NCBI GenBank assembly: GCA_938003715.1
Contig: CALKYK010000486.1
Coordinates: forward strand, 1-12,529
Source of the DNA: an uncultured Gammaproteobacteria bacterium
Lineage (GTDB): Bacteria; Pseudomonadota; Gammaproteobacteria; Steroidobacterales; Woeseiaceae
DNA: 12,529 bases
Direction: 5' to 3'
Below are positions 5,818 through 12,529 of this stretch, in pieces (within the stretch, counting starts at the first letter, position 1; every line of letters starts with the position of its first letter). The position numbers and the translations under genes were made by a program. Under the pieces are notes generated by a model. The model was given only the letters and a program-made list of their open reading frames with translations. It did not search any database and was not told the origin of the DNA.

Positions 5818-7032
5818 GTGGACGACAAAGTCAGAATTCGAGGGCAGTGGCGGACGGCCATGGTTCTGCACGGCCTGGCCGCCCTTTGGGGCCTGTCGGC
5901 CTGCTATGGCGGCAAGGGGCCGCCCGGCCTGGCGCCGCAGCCCCCGCTGGTCTTTGCCCCGGTCTACTCGGAGATCCAGGCCAACGTGCTGACGCCAAGC
6001 TGTGCGACGGCCGGTTGTCATGCGCCCGGCAACCCGCCGCTCGGCCTGGTCCTGGACGCGGCTAACAGCTACACGCTGCTGGTCGGCGTCGACTCCGCAC
6101 AGGTGCCCGGCGTCAAGCGGGTACAGGCGGGCGATCCGGACGCAAGCTACCTGGTACAGAAACTCGAGGGCACCGCCGCTGCGGGGGCACAAATGCCGTT
6201 CATGCAGCCGCCGCTCGCCCAGGCGACGATCGATATCGTGCGCCAGTGGATCACCGACGGTGCACTGGACGATAGGGCAACATCGTCAGATCCGGTTCGC
6301 GTGACCTCGCTTTCCCCGGCACCCGGAGCGATGCTCGACAGTACCCCCGCGCAGATCATCGCGGGCTTCGATCGCGAACTCGACGCATCGACCGTCAACC
6401 TGAATACCTTCCTGCTGGAGGGCAGCGGCGGCGACGGCAGCTTCGGCGACGGCAATGAATCTTCGATCGCTGCGGCATCGATCACCGTACCCGCCGCAAA
6501 TCCGCAAAGCGCCGTCTTCGACCTGGGCGCCAGCATGCTGGCCGACGACCTGTATCGCGTCACGCTCGCAGGCGAGGGGCCGTCATTCATCATGGACCTC
6601 GATGCGAACGCACTCGACGGCGAATTCGGCGCAACTTTCCCGTCCGGCGACGGCGTTGCCGGCGGCGATTTCCTGGCCACGTTCAACATCATGGCGCCGG
6701 CCCAGCCTGCACCGACACTCGACGACATCCAGGCGAACGTATTCGGCCCGTTGTGCAGCAGCTGCCACGGCGGTCCGACCAGCGGCAATCTGCCGTCGGG
6801 CATGGACCTGTCGGATGCGGACGCGAGTTTCAGCGCGCTGGTCGGCGTCCAGTCGCTGCAGGTGCCGGCGCTGTTGCGCGTCGCCGCGAATGATCCGGAC
6901 ATGAGCTACCTCGTGCACAAGCTCGAGGGCACGCAGTCCGTCGGCAGCCGCATGCCGCAGGGCGGGCCGTTCCTCGACCAGGCGACCATCGACGGCATAC
7001 GCCAATGGATCGCCGACGGCGCACAGCGATAA
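5818..7032 (+). CDS. Lipoprotein with two cytochrome-c-like modules flanking an Ig-like domain
   Basis: From the GTG at 5818 the product is 404 residues; GGCGGAG lies 6 bases upstream. The in-frame GTG at 5761 would lie ahead of the promoter -10 element. A basic N-terminus (KVRIRGQWR), hydrophobic core and lipobox GLSAC make Cys29 the lipidation site. Two homologous modules of about 100 residues follow the pattern IQANV, Cys motif, LVGV.S.QVP, DPD.SYLV.KLEGT, MP, QATID..RQWI.DGA. The first has C-x4-C-H (CATAGCH), the second a canonical C-x2-C-H (CSSCHGG). The MP in each (AQMPF, SRMPQ) could supply the distal Met ligand. Between them lies a Big_5-like domain starting VTSLSPAPGAMLDSTPAQII. A covalently haem-bound, membrane-anchored electron carrier is likely; whether the C-x4-CH site holds haem is unclear. 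It is cotranscribed with the cytochrome-barrel gene 15 bases on. Confidence 0.88.
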   Translation: MDDKVRIRGQWRTAMVLHGLAALWGLSACYGGKGPPGLAPQPPLVFAPVYSEIQANVLTPSCATAGCHAPGNPPLGLVLDAANSYTLLVGVDSAQVPGVKRVQAGDPDASYLVQKLEGTAAAGAQMPFMQPPLAQATIDIVRQWITDGALDDRATSSDPVRVTSLSPAPGAMLDSTPAQIIAGFDRELDASTVNLNTFLLEGSGGDGSFGDGNESSIAAASITVPAANPQSAVFDLGASMLADDLYRVTLAGEGPSFIMDLDANALDGEFGATFPSGDGVAGGDFLATFNIMAPAQPAPTLDDIQANVFGPLCSSCHGGPTSGNLPSGMDLSDADASFSALVGVQSLQVPALLRVAANDPDMSYLVHKLEGTQSVGSRMPQGGPFLDQATIDGIRQWIADGAQR

Positions 7033-7047
7033 CGAAGGAGTCATCGT

Positions 7048-8157
7048 ATGAGTGAAATCGGGAATGCCAGTAAAATCTTCGCGCTGCTCGGCTTCTTCAC
7101 CGTCATGGCTCTGGAGCCCGAAGTCTCCGTTGCGGAACCCTACCTGGCGGTCTACAAGGGCATGCAGTGTTCGTCCTGCCACGTCCATCCCGCCGGTGGC
7201 GGCATGCGGACCGTGTATGGCAATGCGTATGCGCAGACAGAGCTGCCGGCGAGCCGGCTCGGCAGCGCCGATGCAGCGCTGTGGACCGGTGAGGTACTGG
7301 AGTGGTTAGGCGTGGGCGCAGACCTGCGCGCGGAGTACCGCTACGTCGACATTCCGAACGCGGACAGCGTTTCCGACTTCGACGTTTCCCGCGCAACGGT
7401 TTACGTCAAGGCGGACCTGATCAAGAATCGCCTGTCGCTGTATCTCGACCAGCAGGTCGCACCAGGCTCGAGCCTGAACCGCGAAGCCTACGTACGCCTG
7501 AACAGCCGCGACCAGCGTTTCTACTTCGCCGCCGGCCAGTTTTTCCTGCCGTATGGATTGCGACTGCAAGATGACACGGCCTTCATCCGTTCGACGACCG
7601 GCGTCAATTTCACGATTGCAGACCGCGGCGTGCAGTTCGGCTACGAAGCCGGCCCGTGGTCGTCGCAGCTGTCGGTCACGAACGGCACCGGTGGCGGTGC
7701 GGAAGTCGATTCAGGCAAGCAGGTGAGCCTAGTCGCGAACTACGTTCGTCCGCGCTGGCGGGCCGGCGTCGGCTTCAACGCGAACAATACGGACTTCGGT
7801 GACCGGCAGATGCAGAACATTTTTTTTGGCCTACGCACCGGTCCGATCGCGTGGCTGGCGGAAGCCGACCTGATCACGGACGAAACGCCCGGCAGTGCGG
7901 ATCGCGATTCGTTTGCGGGCCTCGTGGAGGGGAACTGGCTATGCCGCCGCGGCCACAACCTGAAATTCACCTACGAGTACTTCGATCCGAACGATGATGT
8001 CAGTGAAGACCACCAGGTCCGCTACAGCCTGGTCTACGAACTGACGCCGATGCAGTTCCTGCAGGGACGCTTCGGTGCGCGCATCTACGACGGCATTCCG
8101 CAGTCGAACCTGCAGAATCGCGACGAGTTCTTCGCCGAACTGCACGGGTTCTTCTAG
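7048..8157 (+). CDS. Fused monohaem c-type cytochrome and outer-membrane beta-barrel
   Basis: This 369-residue protein starts at an ATG with a strong GAAGGAG (7034-7040) 7 bases upstream. A signal peptide (cleavage near VSVAEPYLAV) leads to a short segment with one haem-binding motif, Cys41-SSC-H45, in YKGMQCSSCHVHPAGGGM. From about residue 75 to the end there are alternating amphipathic strands (ADLRAEYRYVDI, RATVYVKADLI, NRLSLYLDQQV, RFYFAAGQFFLPYG and so on), ending in FFAELHGFF, with the terminal aromatic typical of barrels assembled by the BAM machinery. The layout parallels Cyc2-type cytochrome-porins of iron oxidisers, but I do not claim it is Cyc2; a related unnamed cytochrome-barrel family is as likely. 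It probably sits in the outer membrane with haem in or near the pore, receiving or giving electrons to the lipoprotein encoded just upstream. The electron-transfer role is inferred. Confidence 0.85.
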   Translation: MSEIGNASKIFALLGFFTVMALEPEVSVAEPYLAVYKGMQCSSCHVHPAGGGMRTVYGNAYAQTELPASRLGSADAALWTGEVLEWLGVGADLRAEYRYVDIPNADSVSDFDVSRATVYVKADLIKNRLSLYLDQQVAPGSSLNREAYVRLNSRDQRFYFAAGQFFLPYGLRLQDDTAFIRSTTGVNFTIADRGVQFGYEAGPWSSQLSVTNGTGGGAEVDSGKQVSLVANYVRPRWRAGVGFNANNTDFGDRQMQNIFFGLRTGPIAWLAEADLITDETPGSADRDSFAGLVEGNWLCRRGHNLKFTYEYFDPNDDVSEDHQVRYSLVYELTPMQFLQGRFGARIYDGIPQSNLQNRDEFFAELHGFF

Positions 8158-8206
8158 TTCGTTCTCGGAGGCGAACGCCGTCAACTTCGGGATAGCTGCC
8201 GGTGCC

Positions 8207-8587
8207 TTACTCCGGTTCGCAGCGCGTATGCGCGAGGGGATAGCGGGAACGGCTGCGCTGGTCGATCAGGACACAATCGCTGCGATTGACGACGAGTCGG
8301 AATTGGATCGGCGCGTCCATGTTGCGCCCTGTGACGGGCGCGTTCTGCAGCGACGGGCGCGGAGCCCGCTCGAGTATCAGCAGACTCGATTCGGTGAGCG
8401 CATCGTCGGCCCGCGTCACCTCGACCCCGACCGCGCTGCTGACTGCGTTCTGCAACGCGGTGCGGCTGTCGGCATCCGGCGTGACGATCCGTGCCGGCCG
8501 ATCGTAGCCGGGCCCGGTCGACTGGCAGGCCGCTACAAGCAACGCCCCGACAACGAGTGCAATCAAGTGGACCCGCGATCGAACCAT
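8207..8587 (-). CDS. Small lipoprotein of unknown function
   Basis: The 126-residue product has a signal peptide and lipobox (LIALVVGALLVAAC, Cys21). The mature part contains ARIVTPDADSRTALQNAV, then DDALTESSLLILER, FRLVVNRSDCVLID and a C-terminal HTRCEPE. The two late Cys could form a disulfide. I do not recognise a functional family, though short lipoproteins with this LTESSLLILER pattern seem familiar from other gammaproteobacteria. The ATG at 8587 shares one base with the upstream peptidase stop (TGATG), showing translational coupling; a GTG at 8590 is an alternative. The stop faces the convergent cytochrome-barrel gene across 49 bases. Confidence 0.82.
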   Translation of the reverse strand: MVRSRVHLIALVVGALLVAACQSTGPGYDRPARIVTPDADSRTALQNAVSSAVGVEVTRADDALTESSLLILERAPRPSLQNAPVTGRNMDAPIQFRLVVNRSDCVLIDQRSRSRYPLAHTRCEPE

Positions 8588-10149
8588 CACTGCGGCACGA
8601 TGCGGTTCGTGTGCCAGGGCGACTTCGGCACGACCGGATCACGCAGGCCGGCGGGTCCGGCCTTGCCGAGCCCGTCGGGCGCAAACCCGGACGGTGCCGG
8701 GCAGGCCTGACCGGCCTGCTGGTCGAGCGCTACGGCCAGCCTGCCTTCGGCGGGGTCGCCGAGCTGGCGGCTGAAGTCGTCCGCGACCGAGCAACCCGGC
8801 AGTACGGTGCCGACATTTGCCTGCGTGTTTGCCGGCGAAAAGCCGTCCGTATAGTCGCCGAAGTTCACGTCGTTGACGCCGCGGAACTGGATCGTGAAAT
8901 AGGTCGTGCCGCAGTTGTCCGTGGCGTAAAAACCGTAAGGCTTGCCGCAGGTCGTGGACCCGATCTGGATCACGTCTACATTGACGCCGCGCAGGCTGTT
9001 CATGATCGATTCGCTCGCGGAACAGGTTCCCGCGCCCGTGATCACGAATACGCGTGGCAAGTCGAGCGTCGGCAGCGCCTGGCCTGGCTGGCCGTTGTTA
9101 CCATTGAACGGCGGTCCGAGCGTGGCGTTGTAAAAAGGGGTCGGCGGAATCGGATGACCCGTAACCGGGTTCGTCGTCGGGTGCTTGTCGTTGAACTGCA
9201 GGAGCTCGAACGTGCGGCCCGCCGTCGGGCCGGGACCGGCGATCATGTACGCGAGTTCGCTGGCGATGGCGAGGAACCCACCGCCGTTGTAGCGCAGGTC
9301 CAGCACCAGGTCGTTGATGCCCTGTCCGGCATTCAGGCTGTTCACCGCATCGATCAGCGCCTGCTCGGCGGTGGCGATGTGATCGTTGAACAACAGGTAG
9401 CCGACGCGGCCGGTCGGAGTGTCGATCACTTGCGTTGCCTGCACCGGGGCCGACGCCACATTTGCCGATTGCATCGTGATCTGTCGCGGGACGACGCTGC
9501 CCGGGTCCAGCACCTCAAATGTGTGCGTCTCGCCGGGCCCGCTTGGGAAGAACGCGGCGTTCAGTATCGCAGGATCGCCATCGACCACCGGCTCGCCGTC
9601 GGCCGACACGAACTCCGTCCCGCGAACCAGGTTGACGAGCGGCTCGGTCGCCGGCGAATTCGGCTCGGTGTAGGCGACGACGATTTGACGCGGCGGCGAT
9701 GCCGCAAGAAGCGCAAACGACGCTCCGTAGCCTGCAGATACGCCCGATTGCGAAAGCTGAATCCACTCCTCGGTATCGAACGTGAAGTGAAACTTGTCCT
9801 TGGGCTGCCCGGATGCCGTGACCGCGTTCGTTTTGAGTTCGTCGAAGTAGACGATCGGGTCGCTGAACAGGGCGGGATCCTGGTCGACGATCTCGTCGTA
9901 CCAGAGATAGGTGTCATTGCTGTACGAGCGGAGGAAGTTGTTCTCGTCGACCACGCTGCCCTGCAAATCGTTCGTGCCCGGCCGCGGTGCCTGGCAGCGG
10001 CCGAAAAATGCGGTCGCGTCGAGAAAGACGCCCGGCTGCCATCCCGATCCGCCCGGCGGTGGCGGGGGCGGAGACAGCGGCCCGCCGCCACCACCGCCGC
10101 CACAGGCGGTGAGGATTGCTGCGACGAAGGCCGTCAGAATCGGGCGCAT
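8587..10149 (-). CDS. S41-family (C-terminal-processing type) peptidase lipoprotein
   Basis: From the ATG at 10149 the product is 520 residues: a short signal peptide with lipobox (MRPILTAFVAAILTAC, Cys16), a Gly/Pro linker (seven Gly, then PLSPPPPPPGG), a helical S41 N-domain (NNFLRSYSNDTYLWYDEIV), a PDZ-like region (about 140-220), then the catalytic core. Core motifs are GRVGYLLFNDHI, LVLDLRYNGGG and TGAGTCSASES, with the probable nucleophile Ser377, and GSTTCGKPYGF, with the general base Lys403; their spacing of 26 is one more than in E. coli Prc. It is a predicted outer-membrane- or periplasm-anchored serine protease with a Ser/Lys dyad; the substrate is unknown. The frame extends to 10269, but the added residues precede the signal peptide and look untranslated. 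The gene is coupled to the small lipoprotein downstream. Confidence 0.92.
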   Translation of the reverse strand: MRPILTAFVAAILTACGGGGGGGPLSPPPPPPGGSGWQPGVFLDATAFFGRCQAPRPGTNDLQGSVVDENNFLRSYSNDTYLWYDEIVDQDPALFSDPIVYFDELKTNAVTASGQPKDKFHFTFDTEEWIQLSQSGVSAGYGASFALLAASPPRQIVVAYTEPNSPATEPLVNLVRGTEFVSADGEPVVDGDPAILNAAFFPSGPGETHTFEVLDPGSVVPRQITMQSANVASAPVQATQVIDTPTGRVGYLLFNDHIATAEQALIDAVNSLNAGQGINDLVLDLRYNGGGFLAIASELAYMIAGPGPTAGRTFELLQFNDKHPTTNPVTGHPIPPTPFYNATLGPPFNGNNGQPGQALPTLDLPRVFVITGAGTCSASESIMNSLRGVNVDVIQIGSTTCGKPYGFYATDNCGTTYFTIQFRGVNDVNFGDYTDGFSPANTQANVGTVLPGCSVADDFSRQLGDPAEGRLAVALDQQAGQACPAPSGFAPDGLGKAGPAGLRDPVVPKSPWHTNRIVPQ

Positions 10150-10229
10150 TGCAGTGAATATCGCCGTGCACGGCGCATCGGCAAGTCCGGCTGATTTGAT
10201 CACGCGATTTCCCAAGCACGAGTTACCGG

Positions 10230-10257
10230 TTGAGACCAGATGATAGCGAGTTATATC
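10230..10257 (+). promoter_or_regulatory. Possible sigma-70 promoter of the phosphatase/rarD operon
   Basis: TTGAGA (10230-10235, 5/6 to TTGACA), a 16-base spacer and TATATC (10252-10257, 4/6 to TATAAT). Transcription would start near 10264, leaving a leader of about 110 bases before the GTG at 10374. It is the best match I see in the 224-base divergent gap 10150-10373; I found no equally good minus-strand promoter for the S41 gene. Confidence 0.4.
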
Positions 10258-10373
10258 CGCGCCGGACACCGCCGGGCAGGCACGCCGTCAGCCGTCGACC
10301 TGGCACGGTTTATGTTCACTGCCATTGTCGGTAGCCTGCACACGACGACTGCGATACCGGAGGGAGACGCCCC

Positions 10374-11225
10374 GTGCCAGAACAACGAACCCCAGCGTCG
10401 AAGATCGGCCGGCGCGAGCTGATTGCGGCCGCTGCTGCGTTCGGCGTCGCAGGATGCGCCCGCACGAACGACGGCGCGTTGCAGTGCGGAGACCGCAACA
10501 GCCTCTTGTGGGCGGTCGCGTGGAAACAGACCGCCGCCGAGTTTGCGGCGCTGTGCCACCAGGCCTACCAGCTCGCCAGGCTGCGGCTCGATGAGCGCCT
10601 GGCGGCACGGCAGCCGAACGACAGGCGGCTCGCGGTGATTACGGACGTCGACGACACGATCCTGCACGCGGGCAGCTACTGGGGACACCTGGTCGCCGAA
10701 GGCCGTGAATTCTTCGACGATGCCACGTGGGACGAGTGGCTGCCCGAGAACCTGATGACGCCGGTACCGGGCGCGAGGGCGTTTTTCGATTACTGCGCGT
10801 CCCGCGACGTCGAGGTCTTCTACGTCACGAACCGCGACCAGGGCGAGCGAACCTTCGAATACGCACTCGCACAGCTCGAAGAGTTCGGCTTTCCCTACGC
10901 CGACGAAACCCATCTCTGGGTGTTTCGCGACACATCCAACAAAACCCCGGCGCGCGAAGCCATCGAGCAGGACTTTGACGTCGCTCTGATGCTCGGTGAC
11001 AACCTGAACGACTACCGCCGCGACTACTACGTCGCCGACGTCGACGAGCGCATGGCACTGATGGAGCGGGACCGGGACGACTGGGGCAGCCGCTTCATCC
11101 TGCTGCCGAACCCGACCGACGGGCACTGGGTGCGCGCCATATTCGGCGATTCGGAACCGGCGCCGACCGACGAGAATCGCCGCAAGCTGGCCGAGGCGGC
11201 CATGAGCCGTGCCTGGAAGCGCTGA
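10374..11225 (+). CDS. Class C acid phosphatase / 5'-nucleotidase lipoprotein, e(P4) family (HAD fold)
   Basis: The 283-residue protein has the four HAD motifs: DVDDT (91-95, the nucleophile Asp91 and acid/base Asp93), VTNRDQGER (motif II, Thr152-Asn-Arg), Lys190 in SNKTPARE, and GDNLNDY (motif IV, Asp209 and Asp213). Family landmarks ILHAGSYWGHLV and FFDDATWDEWL match the usual Y/W-rich cap of class C phosphatases. The N-terminus has a twin-arginine stretch (IGRRELIAAAAAFGVAGC) ending in a lipobox Cys28, suggesting Tat export and lipidation. Family members dephosphorylate nucleotides, including NMN, at the outer membrane; in Haemophilus influenzae e(P4) serves NAD salvage. Substrate use here is unknown. 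The GTG start is supported by GGAGGGAG, 7 bases upstream. rarD follows 5 bases after the stop. Confidence 0.93.
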   Translation: MPEQRTPASKIGRRELIAAAAAFGVAGCARTNDGALQCGDRNSLLWAVAWKQTAAEFAALCHQAYQLARLRLDERLAARQPNDRRLAVITDVDDTILHAGSYWGHLVAEGREFFDDATWDEWLPENLMTPVPGARAFFDYCASRDVEVFYVTNRDQGERTFEYALAQLEEFGFPYADETHLWVFRDTSNKTPAREAIEQDFDVALMLGDNLNDYRRDYYVADVDERMALMERDRDDWGSRFILLPNPTDGHWVRAIFGDSEPAPTDENRRKLAEAAMSRAWKR

Positions 11226-11230
11226 ACACG

Positions 11231-12166
11231 GTGAAGGACGACAGTTCCGATCTCGGCGACGAAACGCCCGAGCAGCAGGCACGAAACGGCATCCTGTCCG
11301 CGCTCGTCGCGTACGTGATGTGGGGCTTCCGGCCGGCGTATTTCATACTCGTTCGCGACGTCGACTCGCTCGAAGTGCTCGTGCACCGTGTCATCTGGGC
11401 GGTGCCGTTCGGCGCGCTGATCATCCACTTCCGCCGCCAGTGGCAGGAAGTCGCCGCGGCGCTCGCGCACAGGCAGATGCTCGCCTATCTCGGCGCCAGC
11501 GCGGCATTTATCGGCGGCAACTGGCTCGTCTACATCTATGCCGTGCAAAGCGAGCAGATTTTCCAGGCCAGTCTGGGCTACTACATCAACCCGCTGCTGT
11601 TCGCCGTCGTCGGCGTGTTCCTGTTCGGCGAACGACTGCGTCGGCCGCAGTCCGGTGCCGTGCTGCTGGCCGCGATCGGCGTCTCGGTGCTGACGTTTTC
11701 CGGCGGACAACTGCCGTGGATCGCACTGTTTCTCGGCACGAGCTTCACGTTCTACGGCGTCATCCGGAAGAAAGTGGTTATCGGCGGAATGCCGGGCCTG
11801 TTCGTTGAAACGCTGATTCTGCTGCCGCTGTCGCTGGCGTGGCTCGGTTGGACGACGGCACAGGGCACGGCCGCGTTCGGCAGCGCCGCTCCCGCCGTGA
11901 GCCTGCTGCTGTTGCTTGCCGGGCCGCTAACCGTCATTCCGCTGCTGTTCTTTGCGCTCGCCGCGCGGCGCCTGAACCTGTCGACCGTCGGCATGATGCA
12001 GTTCATCGCGCCGACCCTGCAGTTCATCATCGGCGTCATCGACGGCGAGCCGCTGACGGTGCCGCACCTGATCTGCTTCGCCTGCATCTGGATCGCGGTG
12101 GCGCTGTTCAGCTGGGATGCCTGGCAGCACAGAGGCCGTCGCGCGGCAGCCGGCCCGGTCACCTGA
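11231..12166 (+). CDS. rarD: RarD-type EamA/DMT-superfamily permease
   Basis: The 311-residue protein has about ten hydrophobic helices and RarD landmarks in order: MWGFRPAYFILV, EVLVHRVIWAVPFG, GGNWLVYIYAVQ, ASLGYYINPLLFAVVG, FTFYGVIRKKVV, GLFVETLILLPLSLAWL, GPLTVIPLLFFALAARRLNL and MMQFIAPTLQFIIGV. RarD of E. coli is annotated as a putative chloramphenicol-sensitivity permease; the natural substrate is not established. It starts with GTG, 5 bases after the phosphatase stop, with GGAAG about 11 bases upstream, so translation may depend on coupling to the phosphatase. A hairpin repeat begins 46 bases after its stop. Confidence 0.93.
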   Translation: MKDDSSDLGDETPEQQARNGILSALVAYVMWGFRPAYFILVRDVDSLEVLVHRVIWAVPFGALIIHFRRQWQEVAAALAHRQMLAYLGASAAFIGGNWLVYIYAVQSEQIFQASLGYYINPLLFAVVGVFLFGERLRRPQSGAVLLAAIGVSVLTFSGGQLPWIALFLGTSFTFYGVIRKKVVIGGMPGLFVETLILLPLSLAWLGWTTAQGTAAFGSAAPAVSLLLLLAGPLTVIPLLFFALAARRLNLSTVGMMQFIAPTLQFIIGVIDGEPLTVPHLICFACIWIAVALFSWDAWQHRGRRAAAGPVT

Positions 12167-12212
12167 CGAATGTGCCAGGGACTCCTGGGGCGTCAATGCG
12201 CGGATAATTCTG

Positions 12213-12292
12213 GCCGGGCCACCGGCATTCCTTTTCGGGATGGCTCGCTTCGCTGCGCTTTATTCCTCGAAAAGGAACACCGGTGGCCCGGC
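12213..12292. repeat. 80-bp imperfect hairpin, probable dispersed REP/MITE-like repeat
   Basis: The left arm (12213-12240) and right arm (12265-12292) pair over 13 perfect bases (gccgggccaccgg), two mismatches, and 10 more perfect bases (ttccttttcg). The 24-base loop holds ggctcgcttcgctgcgcttt. It lies after rarD and may end its transcript, but there is no T-run. The symmetrical, self-contained design suits a dispersed intergenic repeat; copy number cannot be seen here, and there is no second copy in this window. Confidence 0.65.
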
Positions 12293-12309
12293 GAGGTTGG
12301 TGCCGTGAT

Positions 12310-12380
12310 GCAGCCCGGCGCACTTTTCCGTCGCCCGCCACGTCAGGGCTTTCCGAGGTGCCGGGCTGCCGCGGCCCTGA
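12310..12380. other. Two interleaved stems with pseudoknot topology
   Basis: Stem A is gcagcccggc (12310-12319) with gccgggctgc (12360-12369), perfect over 10 bp. Stem B is tcagggc (12343-12349) with gccctga (12374-12380), perfect over 7 bp. The order A-B-A'-B' is that of a pseudoknot, so an RNA here could fold compactly. There is no clear promoter or terminator to fix the strand, and GC-rich sequence makes chance stems common. Confidence 0.3.
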
Positions 12381-12452
12381 TATATGATGCGTTCTTTGCC
12401 AGCGGATCCGCTTCGGGAGCTCTCTCTGCCGCCCGCGGCGCTTGACTGATTT

Positions 12453-12476
12453 GGTGTTATAGATAACCATAACACC
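12453..12476. promoter_or_regulatory. Operator-like inverted repeat
   Basis: The arms ggtgttat (12453-12460) and ataacacc (12469-12476) are perfect over 8 bp around 8 bases, and an overlapping small palindrome gttat-ag-ataac (12456-12467, one base in from the T) shares the left arm. This AT-rich site stands out from its GC-rich surroundings and lies just after TTGACT (12442-12447). It may be the binding site of a regulator for a gene beyond the right edge. No regulator is identified. Confidence 0.4.
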
Positions 12477-12529
12477 TTCAGCCGGACGCGGGCCCTTGCT
12501 GGCCACGTTCGAAAAGCGCATCAAAACAA

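Larger units (their letters stand above)
12167..12529. other. Intergenic region with no convincing gene
   Basis: All six frames give only short open frames without recognisable motifs, and the minus-strand frame of 121 codons (12159-12524) has a low-complexity, Arg-rich translation produced by the repeats. The region instead holds a long hairpin repeat (12213-12292), two interleaved stems (12310-12380), a 12-bp palindrome agcggatccgct (12401-12412), and an operator-like inverted repeat (12453-12476). TTGACT at 12442-12447 looks like a -35 element but has no -10 hexamer 16-18 bases on. The window ends before any downstream gene. Confidence 0.6.

Noticed and set aside
8491..10194. A 567-codon plus-strand open frame.
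   Set aside because: It is antisense to the S41 peptidase; its Arg/Val-rich translation is typical of a shadow frame in GC-rich DNA.
10251..11282. A 343-codon minus-strand open frame.
   Set aside because: It is antisense to the HAD phosphatase; it has no motifs and no ribosome-binding site.
12159..12524. A 121-codon minus-strand open frame at the right end.
   Set aside because: Its translation is made of hairpin-repeat sequence and is Arg-rich with no domain; it is better explained as a repeat region.

Overview
The window is GC-rich, densely coded bacterial chromosome. A gammaproteobacterium is most likely, because the tRNA-Gly(CCC) closely resembles the E. coli type and a RarD-type permease, a TIGR02001-type outer-membrane protein and a CRP-type operator are all present. 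This is inference; nothing here fixes the genus. There are no phage, transposase or CRISPR genes.

Layout. 2-961 (+): the 3' end of a large secreted protein, with an Ig-like tail followed by PD40 beta-propeller repeats. 987-1013: hairpin. 1260-1333 (+): tRNA-Gly(CCC). 1546-2436 (+): a membrane diguanylate cyclase behind an apparent class II CRP-type promoter. 2489-3111 (+): a TIGR02001/TorF-type outer-membrane protein gene broken by a deletion-like frameshift. It converges with no spacer on a minus-strand operon (5602 down to 3112) encoding an ECF sigma factor, a zinc-finger transmembrane anti-sigma factor and an exported subtilisin-like protease. Divergent from that operon, 5818-8157 (+) encodes a c-type-cytochrome-like lipoprotein with two haem-type motifs and a fused cytochrome/beta-barrel outer-membrane protein. 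10149-8207 (-): an S41 peptidase lipoprotein translationally coupled to a small lipoprotein. 10374-12166 (+): a Tat-type lipoprotein acid phosphatase of the e(P4) family, then a RarD permease. 12167-12529 has no convincing gene but holds a long hairpin repeat, interleaved stems and an operator-like palindrome.

The main discovery is in the divergent region 5671-5783. Both strands carry the same bipartite element, ATTGAACC-N17-CACTTA, 14 of 14 specified bases identical and with identical spacing, pointing outward towards the sigma operon and the cytochrome operon. The GAAC core is typical of ECF -35 elements. The simplest reading is that the local ECF factor drives its own operon and the cytochrome/barrel operon together. 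I propose a cell-envelope stress or redox module: sigma factor, membrane anti-sigma factor and exported S8 protease as the sensing side, and a haem lipoprotein plus cytochrome-porin as the output, possibly an electron conduit across the outer membrane. Sequence supports the gene families and promoter pair; the function of the whole is inference.
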